From NCBI RefSeq assembly GCF_036662795.1, contig NZ_JBAFWZ010000010.1, positions 76,051 through 140,050 on the forward strand: 64,000 nt of DNA, written 5' to 3'. The position numbers were made by a program, and so were the translations under genes. A model generated the notes under the pieces. That model had not been told where the DNA came from and searched no databases. It saw only the letters and a program-made list of their open reading frames with translations. This DNA comes from Lysinibacillus_B sp036662795 (GTDB lineage: Bacteria > Bacillota > Bacilli > Bacillales_A > Planococcaceae). Positions 16,917 to 25,365 of this stretch are shown here, piece by piece. How positions within the stretch are numbered: the stretch's first letter is position 1; each line of letters starts with the position of its first letter.

Positions 16917-18056
16917 ATGACAAAATATCAATTAGTAGCAACGGCAGCGATGGGCTTAGAGTCAATCGTAGCAGAAGAAGTACAAGCGTTAGGCTACGAA
17001 ACGCGTGTCGATAATGGCAAAGTATACTTTGAAGGTGATGAAACGGCCATTGCTCGATGCAATCTATGGCTTCGTGTAGCGGATCGCGTGAAAATTGTTG
17101 TAGCTGAGTTCCCTGCACATACATTTGATCAGCTGTTTGAAAATACAAAGGCGATTCAGTGGGAGCGTTATTTATCGGTTGACGCTGCATTCCCGGTGTC
17201 GGGTAAATCTGTTAAATCGAAGCTCTTTAGTGTACCGGACTGTCAAGCCATTGTGAAAAAGGCAATTGTAGAGCGTATGAAGTTTCATTATAAACGACTC
17301 GGATTTTTAGATGAATCCGGTGCAACTTTTAAAATTGAAGTATCAATTTTGAAGGATGTGGCTACGTTAACAATTGATACATCTGGTGCTGGTTTACATA
17401 AGCGCGGGTATCGTCAAGTACAAGGGGAAGCTCCGTTAAAAGAAACGCTTGCAGCAGCACTTGTGAAAATTTCGAAATGGAATCCGAATCGTCCATTTGT
17501 TGACCCGTTTTGTGGCTCTGGTACAATTCCATTAGAGGCAGCAATGATTGGACAAAATATAGCACCAGGCTATAACCGAGAATTCATCTCAGAAGAATGG
17601 AACTGGATGAAGGCGAAAATTTGGGACGAGGTTAGAGACGAAGCGGATTCTTTAGCGAATTATGAGCAGCCCTTGCAAATTATCGGCTCTGATATTGACC
17701 ATCGTATGGTTAGTATCGCGCAAGAGAATGCGTTAGAGGCAGGCTTTGGCGATATTATTACATTTAAACAAATGCAAGCAACTGATTTTACTACAAAGCT
17801 AATGGATGGTGTGATGATTTCAAATCCACCATATGGTGAACGTATCGGTGAAAAAGAAGTGATTGAACGTGTTGTACGGGATCTTGGACAAGTAATGAAT
17901 AATTATCCAACATGGTCAGTGTATATGCTTTCTTCGATGGAAAACTTTGAGGAATTATACGGTAGTAGAGCTACGAAAAAACGAAAGTTATTTAACGGCT
18001 TTATTCGTACAGACCTTTATCAGTACTGGGGTCAAAAATCAAAGCGCGAAGATTAA
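16917..18056 (+). CDS. THUMP-domain rRNA (guanine-N2) methyltransferase, RlmL/YpsC family
   Basis: A 379-residue SAM-dependent RNA methyltransferase. N-terminal THUMP and ferredoxin-like region about 1-155 (ATAAMGLESIVAEEVQALGYE). The C-terminal Rossmann domain has motif I DPFCGSGTIPLEAAMIG, GSDIDHRMVSIAQENA, and the catalytic SNPPYGER. The Bacillus orthologue is YpsC, next to gpsB-rnpB. The target is presumed to be the RlmL-type guanine (23S m2G2445); this is inferred from family. It starts 4 bases after the GGDEF-EAL stop, so may be co-transcribed. Confidence 0.9.
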   Translation: MTKYQLVATAAMGLESIVAEEVQALGYETRVDNGKVYFEGDETAIARCNLWLRVADRVKIVVAEFPAHTFDQLFENTKAIQWERYLSVDAAFPVSGKSVKSKLFSVPDCQAIVKKAIVERMKFHYKRLGFLDESGATFKIEVSILKDVATLTIDTSGAGLHKRGYRQVQGEAPLKETLAAALVKISKWNPNRPFVDPFCGSGTIPLEAAMIGQNIAPGYNREFISEEWNWMKAKIWDEVRDEADSLANYEQPLQIIGSDIDHRMVSIAQENALEAGFGDIITFKQMQATDFTTKLMDGVMISNPPYGERIGEKEVIERVVRDLGQVMNNYPTWSVYMLSSMENFEELYGSRATKKRKLFNGFIRTDLYQYWGQKSKRED

Positions 18057-18111
18057 TGGTACTTTTTTAGTAGATGGAATCGTATACTAATGGTAAGTAT
18101 CTGCATATGAA

Positions 18112-18152
18112 AAAATACCATCTCATTCTTTTTAGGCTGAGATGTATTTTTC
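18112..18152 (+). terminator. Terminator after the methyltransferase gene
   Basis: Stem AAATACCATCTCA / TGAGATGTATTT with one bulged base, loop TTCTTTTTAGGC, then TTTTCG. The A-run before the stem could make it bidirectional. Confidence 0.75.
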
Positions 18153-18184
18153 GAAACGGAAGGGGAAATTACTCCTTCCGTTTC
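18153..18184. repeat. Perfect 11-bp inverted repeat upstream of ypvA
   Basis: GAAACGGAAGG and CCTTCCGTTTC form a perfect hairpin with a 10-base loop directly behind the preceding terminator, 44 bases before the ypvA start. It is not followed by T residues, so it may be a leader-RNA structure or operator. Confidence 0.7.
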
Positions 18185-18227
18185 GTCATCTAATAGATGA
18201 ATGGATAAATGAGGGAGAAATATTTTT

Positions 18228-20129
18228 ATGAGACAATCTTTACCGTTTGAGTTGTCAAAGGATAGCTCATTTTACGACTCGCTTGGAAATTGGCTTGGCG
18301 ATGTATTATATGATGAATTACCAGAAAAGGGCTTTGAATGTCGGGACGAACAAATTTTCATGGCTTATCAAATTGAGCAAGCTCTGAAAGAAAAAAATGT
18401 TCTATTTGCAGAAGCTGGTGTTGGTACAGGCAAAACAATTGCCTATTTATTGCCTGCAATTTCCTATGCACGTTATACAGGAAGACCGGCGTTAATTGCT
18501 TGTGCTGATGAAACATTAATCGATCAGCTTGTAAAAGAAGGTGGGGATGTACATAAGCTACGCGACCATCTAGGACTTAGCATTGATGTTCGACTAGCAA
18601 AATCTCGTGATCAATACTTATGCATAAAACGATTTGAGGAAGCAGAAAAAACAGTTACTGAGGAATGGATTGATGATATTGCCTTTTCTATTCCTGATGG
18701 TGTATATGCACAAGGCTCAATGATTGCCATACAGCCATACGGCGATCGTTCAGATTATGGGGCAGTAGGCGATGAGGATTGGCAAAAGGTAAATTATAAT
18801 TCCATTATGCAATGTGCTGTATGCGACGTACGTAATCGATGTGGGCAAACTCTACACCGAGCACATTATCGCCAGTCCACGGATTTAATCATTTGCTCGC
18901 AGGATTTTTTAATGGAGCATTTAGCAACGAAGGAATCTCGTGAGCGTGAGGGGCAACTTCCTCTGCTACCAGAAGTATCAATGATCGTACTGGATGAAGG
19001 ACATTTACTTGAGTATGCTGCACAAAAGGCGATGACGTATAAAGTGCAGGCATCAACAATTGTTCAATTACTAGAACGCCTTATGGTTGATGGTGTAAGA
19101 GAGCGAACGTTATATGCAATGGAAAAATTACAGGATGACCATGAAATGTTTTTCGATCAACTGCGAGAAGATTTAGTGCCATCAGAAGAAGACAGAAAAC
19201 GAATTAATAAATCACCTCGTCTTGTTCAATTAGGGAAACAGGTTATTGCTGATGTCGAACAGCTGCTAGAGGAATTTGTATTTGAATCTGAACTGTATAT
19301 GATTCCTGAATATGATCTAAACATGGCTGAGGAGTTTTTAGAGCATTATATGGCCTCTATCCGTATTTTCGTTGCACAAGGTGATGCAGTTGATTGGCTT
19401 GAGGATACAGATGGTGAGGAAACTCTAGTTATTATGCCTCGTTTGATTACGGAAGTGTTAGAAGAAAAATTATTCACGAAAAAAATGCCGATCGTATTTT
19501 CTTCTGCAACACTTTCAGTTAATAAGGATTTCTCGTATATTGCGTATAGCCTTGGCATTAAAAAATATCAATCGTTCAGTGTACCTTCACCATTCGATTA
19601 TGAAGATGTGATGAAGGTGTATATTCACGAGCTGGATCAACAAGAAAAAGTGGCAAAAGTAGAAGAGCTACTAAATGATGGTGAAAAAACACTCATTTTA
19701 TTTAAATCTAAGCAGGCAATGGAAACATTTAAATCACAGCTTCCGATGATGACGAGATTAAAGGTTGGCTTTGAAGGTGACCGAGAGCTATCTGCCATCG
19801 TCCGTGATTTCCAACAAGGTACGATACAAACGCTTTGCTCCTATCATCTATGGGAAGGATTAGATTTACCAGAAGAGGCGCTCACTCGTGTCATTATTTT
19901 TGATTTACCATTCCCACCACATGATCCATTATTTGATGCGAAGCGTGCTTTCGCTGAGGATGCATTTGAAGAGGTAGAGATGCCATTTATGCAGCTTCGA
20001 CTTCAGCAAGGAATCGGTCGTTTAATTCGTACATCAAATGATTACGGTGATATCCATATACTATTAAACGAAGATGAAGCAAAAGTAAAATCAGAGTTCC
20101 GAGCAATATTACCAGTTGAACCAAAATAA
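18228..20129 (+). CDS. ypvA: ATP-dependent DNA helicase, DinG/XPD-like (YpvA)
   Basis: A 633-residue superfamily 2 helicase. Walker A AEAGVGTGKTIAYL (about 61-74). The iron-sulfur cluster cysteines lie in YLCIKRFEE and MQCAVCDVRNRCGQ. Walker B is LDEGHLLE (DEGH in place of DEAH). Later motifs: VFSSATLSVN, LWEGLDLP and RLQQGIGRLIRTSNDYG. The N-terminal exonuclease domain of long DinG proteins is absent, as in Bacillus YpvA. The expected role is 5'-3' unwinding of structured DNA in repair. Shine-Dalgarno GAGGGAG. It sits in conserved order between the YpsC-type gene and ypwA. Confidence 0.9.
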   Translation: MRQSLPFELSKDSSFYDSLGNWLGDVLYDELPEKGFECRDEQIFMAYQIEQALKEKNVLFAEAGVGTGKTIAYLLPAISYARYTGRPALIACADETLIDQLVKEGGDVHKLRDHLGLSIDVRLAKSRDQYLCIKRFEEAEKTVTEEWIDDIAFSIPDGVYAQGSMIAIQPYGDRSDYGAVGDEDWQKVNYNSIMQCAVCDVRNRCGQTLHRAHYRQSTDLIICSQDFLMEHLATKESREREGQLPLLPEVSMIVLDEGHLLEYAAQKAMTYKVQASTIVQLLERLMVDGVRERTLYAMEKLQDDHEMFFDQLREDLVPSEEDRKRINKSPRLVQLGKQVIADVEQLLEEFVFESELYMIPEYDLNMAEEFLEHYMASIRIFVAQGDAVDWLEDTDGEETLVIMPRLITEVLEEKLFTKKMPIVFSSATLSVNKDFSYIAYSLGIKKYQSFSVPSPFDYEDVMKVYIHELDQQEKVAKVEELLNDGEKTLILFKSKQAMETFKSQLPMMTRLKVGFEGDRELSAIVRDFQQGTIQTLCSYHLWEGLDLPEEALTRVIIFDLPFPPHDPLFDAKRAFAEDAFEEVEMPFMQLRLQQGIGRLIRTSNDYGDIHILLNEDEAKVKSEFRAILPVEPK

Positions 20130-20136
20130 TAATGAC

Positions 20137-20168
20137 GACCATCTTAGAAAATTCTAAGGTGGTTTTCG
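20137..20168 (+). terminator. Terminator after ypvA
   Basis: Stem ACCATCTTAGAA / TTCTAAGGTGGT (one G-T pair) with a two-base link, then TTTTCGTT. Confidence 0.8.
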
Positions 20169-20247
20169 TTATGGGAAAAATTCAAATGGTAACCTTTTCT
20201 GTTTGTAGGTAAAATAAAGGAAATGGTTGATAGAAGGGAAGTACAAA

Positions 20248-20643
20248 ATGACAAACCAATCACAATATTTATTTGAGTTTAAAATTGAGGTTGAAGAGAA
20301 AGGAAATCAATCGCATTTCAAGGTATCCTATGTTGGTGAGCAAAGGTTATTAAAGAAGATGATTGAACTAGCGAAAAATGAAGGAGCTCAAATCGTATAC
20401 AAAGAAGCATCAGCTTTTAAGAAATTTTTATATCGCCAGCCTTATCAATTTGCAATTGCGGATCGATTAGCAAATAAAAGTGGCTATCCTCATTGGTCGT
20501 TAGATGGTATTTTAACAGGTAAAAATATAATCATATTAGAAAATAATAAGGTGGGAAAAGGTACACCAAAATCATTGGTAGAAGAGCTTAGTGCTTATGC
20601 TGGCCAAGTCGCTTCAAGACAAGGGAATCTATTTAAATCATAA
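20248..20643 (+). CDS. Conserved-looking hypothetical protein
   Basis: A 131-residue protein from ATG 20248 (AGAAGGGAAG at 20,230-20,239). An in-frame TTG at 20,227 precedes that Shine-Dalgarno and is rejected. The N-terminus is beta/charged (YLFEFKIEVEEKGNQSHFKV), followed by helix (RLLKKMIELAKNEGAQIVYK) and a Tyr/Arg-rich core (FLYRQPYQFAIADRLANKSG). No signal peptide or membrane segment. No family recognised. It is a monocistronic gene between ypvA and the T-box leader. Confidence 0.65.
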   Translation: MTNQSQYLFEFKIEVEEKGNQSHFKVSYVGEQRLLKKMIELAKNEGAQIVYKEASAFKKFLYRQPYQFAIADRLANKSGYPHWSLDGILTGKNIIILENNKVGKGTPKSLVEELSAYAGQVASRQGNLFKS

Positions 20644-20699
20644 TCTTTTAGGAGTTTTTATTTTATCTACATAATGTATCACATTTTAGTAAGGACCTG

Positions 20700-21031
20700 T
20701 TGACAAATGTTTGCAAAACTAAGATTTGTAAAAATCGGAGCATAAGAATAAAGGCTATGATAAGAACGAGTAGCAGTCAGAGGAACGAACAGAAAGTTGC
20801 CGGGTGATGAGAGGCGCATGTTTTAACACTGTGAATACATCTTGGAGCTGCGTACCAAAAGGGGATACCCCTAGTAGGCTATGACGGTAAGCACCCGACA
20901 TCATGTGCAAAAGTATCGTCAACCTGACCGTACTAGACTGAGGTGGACAATGTCTGTTGTTCACAAATTAAGGTGGTAACATGAGATTAGAACTCGTCCT
21001 TTTGGATAATCCCAAGGGGCGGGTTTTTTGC
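20700..21031 (+). promoter_or_regulatory. Tyrosine-type T-box leader with terminator
   Basis: A -35-like TTGACA lies at 20,700-20,705; no good -10 follows. Stem I features run from about 20,760 (AACGAGTAGCAG). The specifier loop GTGAATACATC carries TAC (Tyr) at 20,836-20,838. The antiterminator is well formed: AAGG / CCTT and ATGAG / CTCGT helices around the seven-base bulge TGGTAAC (canonical UGGNACC with one change). Its TGGT can pair with an ACCA tRNA end, matching the A73 of tRNA-Tyr. The competing terminator is at about 20,993-21,029 (CTCGTCC...GGGGCGGG plus TTTTTT). Uncharged tRNA-Tyr should permit read-through into the gene at 21,085. Confidence 0.88.
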
Positions 21032-21084
21032 CTTTTATAGACCTTACGAATATTGAAAATAATATTTTAAGGAGATGTGAAACG

Positions 21085-21375
21085 ATGACCTGCTTACTAG
21101 AAGAGCAGCTTCGAATTATTGGAAAAGCGAGAGAGCAATTTGATGAAATACCTGAACTATTGTTAGAAATAGATAAAGAAACGGTTGAACATATTATTCC
21201 TCAATTAATACAAATGGGGTTAGTTTCGAGTAAAAGCGAATTTCTTCGTTTAGTAAAGCAGGATGGTGTTGGAATTAATCAAGAAAAAATCGCTATTGAT
21301 GATTTACAACGTGTATTAATGAATGATGAAGGAATAAAAATCGGCAAAAAGCGTTTTGTTAGGTTTATTAAATGA
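21085..21375 (+). CDS. Orphan tyrosyl-tRNA synthetase C-terminal S4 domain
   Basis: A 96-residue protein from ATG 21085 with a very good Shine-Dalgarno (AAGGAGA, 21,069-21,075). An in-frame TTG at 21,028 overlaps the terminator and is rejected. The last ~60 residues match the tRNA-binding S4 domain that ends TyrRS: QLIQMGLVSSKSEFLRLVKQ, GVGINQEKI, then IGKKRFVRFIK. The preceding segment (IGKAREQFDEIPELL) fits the linker before that domain. The Rossmann catalytic domain with HIGH/KMSKS motifs (~320 residues) is absent from this locus. It is therefore either a relic of a T-box-controlled tyrS or a free S4 RNA-binding protein. Start signal and frame are intact. Confidence 0.8.
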   Translation: MTCLLEEQLRIIGKAREQFDEIPELLLEIDKETVEHIIPQLIQMGLVSSKSEFLRLVKQDGVGINQEKIAIDDLQRVLMNDEGIKIGKKRFVRFIK

Positions 21376-21463
21376 GGTAATAATTTGAAAAGAAAAATGA
21401 GGCTATCCCTTTCATTTCGAATTTCGAAGCATTATAATTTTCTTATATAAGGGGGTATAGAAT

Positions 21464-22966
21464 ATGACTGTACAACAACAATTTATCGATTATGTAAAAA
21501 AGATGCAAAACTATGGAGAGGCATTATCCGTAATTTATTGGGATATGCGAACTGGTGCACCAAAAAAAGGAATTCCTCAGCGTGCTGAAGTCGTGGGAAC
21601 ATTGTCTGCGGAATTATTTGCCCTGCAAACTTCAGACGAATTAGGAAAGATGTTAGAGGAGCTTGAAGGGCAACAGGATAAGCTGGATTTTGTTACGAAG
21701 CGCTTATTCGAAGAAGTGAAAAAAGAATACGATGAATCCAAAAAAATCCCGCCAGCCGAATATAAAGAATATGTCATATTGCAATCTAAGGCTGAAACAG
21801 TTTGGGAGGAAGCGAAGGAAAAATCTGATTTCGATTTATTCCTGCCATACTTAAAGAGAATTGTCGAGTTCCAAAAGAAATTTGTAAACTATTGGGGCAT
21901 TAAAAATGGCTCAGCTTATAATACACTGCTAGATAAATATGAGCCTGAAATGACAACAGAAATTTTGGACCGAGTATTTGGTGAGCTACGTGAAACAATT
22001 GTGCCACTAGTGAAAGCGATTAATGAATCACCGAATAAGCCGAATACGGAAATGTTATTTAAGCATTTCCCGAAAGAAGGTCAACGTCAGGCTTCCCTTG
22101 AAATATTAGAGCAGCTTGGCTATGATTTTGATGCAGGTCGTTTAGATGAAACAGTTCATCCATTTATGATTGGATTAAACAGTGGGGATATCCGTGTCAC
22201 TACAAAATATGATGAAAACGACTTCCGTTCTGCTGTCTTCGGTACAATTCATGAGTGTGGTCACGCACTATATGAACAAAATATCGATCCGGAATTAAAC
22301 GGTTTACCTCTATCAACCGGTACATCAATGGGCATTCATGAATCACAATCGCTGTTTTATGAAAACTTCGTAGGACGTAACGAACAGTTTTGGGCACATA
22401 ACTTTAAAATACTACAAAAACATTCATCTGAGCAATTCGGCAATGTAGCAGTAGAGGATTTCCTAAAGGCAATTAATTTTGTAGAGCCTTCACTTATTCG
22501 TATTGAAGCAGATGAGTTAACATATCCACTACACATCATGATCCGCTATGAAATCGAACGTGAGCTGTTTGATGGAGATTTACAAGCAGAGGATTTACCG
22601 CAAGTTTGGAATGATAAATACGAGGAGTACCTAGGTATTCGTCCTGAGAATGATGCACAAGGTGTATTACAAGATACACACTGGAGCGGTGGTAGCTTCG
22701 GTTACTTCCCGTCATATGCATTAGGATACATGTATGCGGCACAATGGAAAGCTGCAATGGATAAAGATATTCCAAACTTTGACGAGCTTTGTGCACGTGG
22801 TGAACTTGCGCCAATTCGTGAATGGCTGACAGAGAAAGTACATCAATACGGTGCTTTAAAGAAACCGTTTGAGCTATTACAAGAGGGTACTGGTGAAGGC
22901 TTGACTGCGAAATATTTAGCGGATTATTTAAAAGAAAAGTATACGAAGATTTATCAATTAAAATAG
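21464..22966 (+). CDS. ypwA: M32-family metallocarboxypeptidase (YpwA)
   Basis: A 500-residue carboxypeptidase Taq-type enzyme removing C-terminal residues from peptides in the cytosol. The zinc motif HEXXH is IHECGHALYEQ and the third ligand Glu lies in GIHESQSLFYENFVGR. The conserved DTHWSGGSFGYFPSYALG block follows. Full family length. Ribosome binding site AAGGGGG. The 3' part from 22,141 to beyond the terminator occurs again at 28,486 and the last ~85 bp a third time at 30,554, so this gene is the anchor of the accessory island. Confidence 0.95.
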   Translation: MTVQQQFIDYVKKMQNYGEALSVIYWDMRTGAPKKGIPQRAEVVGTLSAELFALQTSDELGKMLEELEGQQDKLDFVTKRLFEEVKKEYDESKKIPPAEYKEYVILQSKAETVWEEAKEKSDFDLFLPYLKRIVEFQKKFVNYWGIKNGSAYNTLLDKYEPEMTTEILDRVFGELRETIVPLVKAINESPNKPNTEMLFKHFPKEGQRQASLEILEQLGYDFDAGRLDETVHPFMIGLNSGDIRVTTKYDENDFRSAVFGTIHECGHALYEQNIDPELNGLPLSTGTSMGIHESQSLFYENFVGRNEQFWAHNFKILQKHSSEQFGNVAVEDFLKAINFVEPSLIRIEADELTYPLHIMIRYEIERELFDGDLQAEDLPQVWNDKYEEYLGIRPENDAQGVLQDTHWSGGSFGYFPSYALGYMYAAQWKAAMDKDIPNFDELCARGELAPIREWLTEKVHQYGALKKPFELLQEGTGEGLTAKYLADYLKEKYTKIYQLK

Positions 22967-22982
22967 AATCAACTATGAAAAA

Positions 22983-23034
22983 TGCACTGCTAATTGTTGG
23001 GGAAACTTAACATTCGGTGGTGCTTTTTTCTATG
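22983..23034 (+). terminator. Terminator after ypwA, duplicated downstream
   Basis: GCACTGC / GTGGTGC stem with a large structured loop, followed by TTTTTT. The same sequence with GCAGTGC recurs after the second ypwA 3' copy (29,328-29,375). Confidence 0.75.
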
Positions 23035-23267
23035 GTTTTTATTTACCATTAAATTACAATAAAATAGATGCTATTAGTTTTCAGCTCAACTTTGGTTTTA
23101 TGTTGAGATTAATTAGAAACTGATCTGTTATTTTGGATATGTAGAAAAAGGAGGATTATGTTGTGTCATACTCCTTATATAGTAATGTTAAATGGGGTAA
23201 ATTGATGAATTATACTAAAATAAAAGTACCAAATGTGTTATTATATTACAAAAAAGGGTGGATTTAA

Positions 23268-25058
23268 ATGAGTGATATTGAAGGACGTGTGGCAGCAGGT
23301 GTAATAACAGAATTGGTAAAACAGACTGTTACACCAATAAAACAATACGTTACAAATAAATGGGGTAAGTCTGCTTTAAAAAGTGAAATGGAACTAATTG
23401 ATGCATATGAAAAATATTTGACTAAAAGCAAGGAAAAATATAGTAAAATAAAAACTTTGTTATATAAAAGAACACCTAAAGATTTATATTCATTTTATGA
23501 AGATTTAAATGTTCGATATGAAAACCAATTATTTGATACAAGTGATATACAAAATTTATTTTCTATCGGTGATAGACTTATTATTACGGGAACTGGTGGA
23601 ATAGGGAAATCGACTATGATGAAGCATTTCTTTCAAAATAGTATAGATTCAAAATATTTAGTTCCTATATTGATAGAATTGAGAAATTTAAATGATAAGT
23701 ATAATGCTGGTAAAGTTGATTTGTTAGATTATATCTATAAAAGTATTCAAAATTTTGATTTTGATACAGAAAAAGATTATTTAGAATATAGTTTGGAATC
23801 TGGAAAAAATCTAATATTATTTGACGGTTTAGATGAAGTAAAAAATGACATTTTAAATGACGTAATATTAGCTATACAAGAGTTTGGGGATAAATTTAAT
23901 AAATGTCCTATCATACTTACTTCTAGACCTACTGATAATTTTATTGGCTGGAATAACTATATTGAAGTAACAGCATGCCCATTATCAAAAGAGCAAGCGT
24001 TGAGCCTTATAAATAAGTTAGACTTTGACATTGACATAAAGGATAATTTTTATAAAAATTTAGATGATAAATTATATAATAATTATGAGGACTTCGCTTC
24101 TATACCGTTACTATTAACAATAATGTTAATAACATATGATAACAATGCAGATATTCCTAACGAATTACATGAGTTTTATGAACAGGCATTTTCAGCCCTA
24201 TTCCATACACATGATGCTTCAAAAAGCGGTTACAAAAGAGATATTGAAACTAAGTTAAGTTACGACAAATTTAAACGTGTTTTTTCGTATTTTTGTTTTC
24301 AATCTTTTTTAAATAGTGATTATTATTTTACTGAAGACAAAATGCTAACGTATTTAAGTAAATCGAAAGAAAAATTTGGAAATGAAACGGATTTTAATGA
24401 AATAAATTTATTGAATGATTTGACCAATTCTGTATGTATGTTAGTGAAAGATGGCTTAGAATATACGTTTTCACATAGGTCATTTCAAGAATATTTTGCA
24501 GCTATCTACACTGTAGATTTAGTAGATGAAATACAGCAAAAATTATTTAATGATATTATACAAGAGAAAATTGATTGTTTCGGAAGTAAATATATAGAAA
24601 TTTTAGAGCAGCTTCAGTTTAAACGATTTAATAAAAATTTTATAATGCCTAAAGCAAAAATAATAAAAAATATGATAGATAAAGAAGATTATCTTGGATG
24701 CTTGAAATTTTTATTTGAAAGTGTAGAGTTGCAAGAAGACTATATGTCATTAAGTTTATCTAATTCAACAAATATTTTCATATTTGAAAAAGTTGTAAGA
24801 TATCAAAATGTCGAAAGGGGAGACTGGAGAAAAGATATAATAAATAGTATGTATCTGAAAATTATTGAAAATTCGAATAGTGATATCGATATGAATAATA
24901 TAAATTTCGAAACGTTTTATGAATTAGGGCTTTTAGAGGACTTAATGGAAAGCATCTATTTTATTGAAATGACGAAAGGATTTAGTGAATGGGTTGATAA
25001 TATCGAAAATAGTGCAGAAAAAGAATTATCTACTGAAGAATTTTTAAGTATATTATGA
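23268..25058 (+). CDS. NACHT/STAND NTPase, probable antiphage sensor (bNACHT-like)
   Basis: A 596-residue protein. Residues 1-~95 form a helical N-terminal region without a recognised effector. The NACHT NTPase spans about 100-300: Walker A GTGGIGKST (108-116), Walker B LILFDGLDEV (182-191), sensor region ILTSRPTDNF. A winged-helix segment ends in the NACHT-typical HRSFQEYFAAIYTVD (about 402-416). The last ~170 residues are helical with no LRR or TPR repeats visible. Bacterial NACHT proteins are established antiphage genes; here the role is inferred from fold and island context. Very AT-rich compared with flanking core genes. Shine-Dalgarno AAGGGTGG. Confidence 0.85.
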   Translation: MSDIEGRVAAGVITELVKQTVTPIKQYVTNKWGKSALKSEMELIDAYEKYLTKSKEKYSKIKTLLYKRTPKDLYSFYEDLNVRYENQLFDTSDIQNLFSIGDRLIITGTGGIGKSTMMKHFFQNSIDSKYLVPILIELRNLNDKYNAGKVDLLDYIYKSIQNFDFDTEKDYLEYSLESGKNLILFDGLDEVKNDILNDVILAIQEFGDKFNKCPIILTSRPTDNFIGWNNYIEVTACPLSKEQALSLINKLDFDIDIKDNFYKNLDDKLYNNYEDFASIPLLLTIMLITYDNNADIPNELHEFYEQAFSALFHTHDASKSGYKRDIETKLSYDKFKRVFSYFCFQSFLNSDYYFTEDKMLTYLSKSKEKFGNETDFNEINLLNDLTNSVCMLVKDGLEYTFSHRSFQEYFAAIYTVDLVDEIQQKLFNDIIQEKIDCFGSKYIEILEQLQFKRFNKNFIMPKAKIIKNMIDKEDYLGCLKFLFESVELQEDYMSLSLSNSTNIFIFEKVVRYQNVERGDWRKDIINSMYLKIIENSNSDIDMNNINFETFYELGLLEDLMESIYFIEMTKGFSEWVDNIENSAEKELSTEEFLSIL

Positions 25059-25204
25059 GTGAATTTAATAACCTTTAAATATAATTATTACCTAGTTTCC
25101 GATTTTGAAAGCTCAATTAAAATAGTTGTTATTAGAATGCTTCTAAGATATCGGCGACGATTGAGTGGGGAGAGCAAAACCGCACTTATCTACATTATTG
25201 AGAG

Positions 25205-25244
25205 ACAGCACCGTTAAACAAAATATGTAAGGTGCTGTTTTTAT
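25205..25244 (+). terminator. Terminator after the NACHT gene
   Basis: Stem ACAGCACC / GGTGCTGT with an 18-base loop and TTTTTATAAT tail. It lies in the 307-bp gap 25,059-25,365; nothing else recognisable is there except AT-rich leader sequence of the next gene. Confidence 0.8.
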
Positions 25245-25365
25245 AATAATAAGAGATAGATTAGATTAACTATAAATTTCAAATCTGAAATAGAAAAAGT
25301 AAACGATGATATAATTTCTAAAAACTTATCATTATATAATTGTTAAATAAGAAAGGGAAGAAAAA

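Noticed and set aside
21028..21084. TTG start 19 codons upstream for the S4-domain gene
   Set aside because: It lies in the T-box terminator tail; ATG 21085 has an excellent ribosome binding site.
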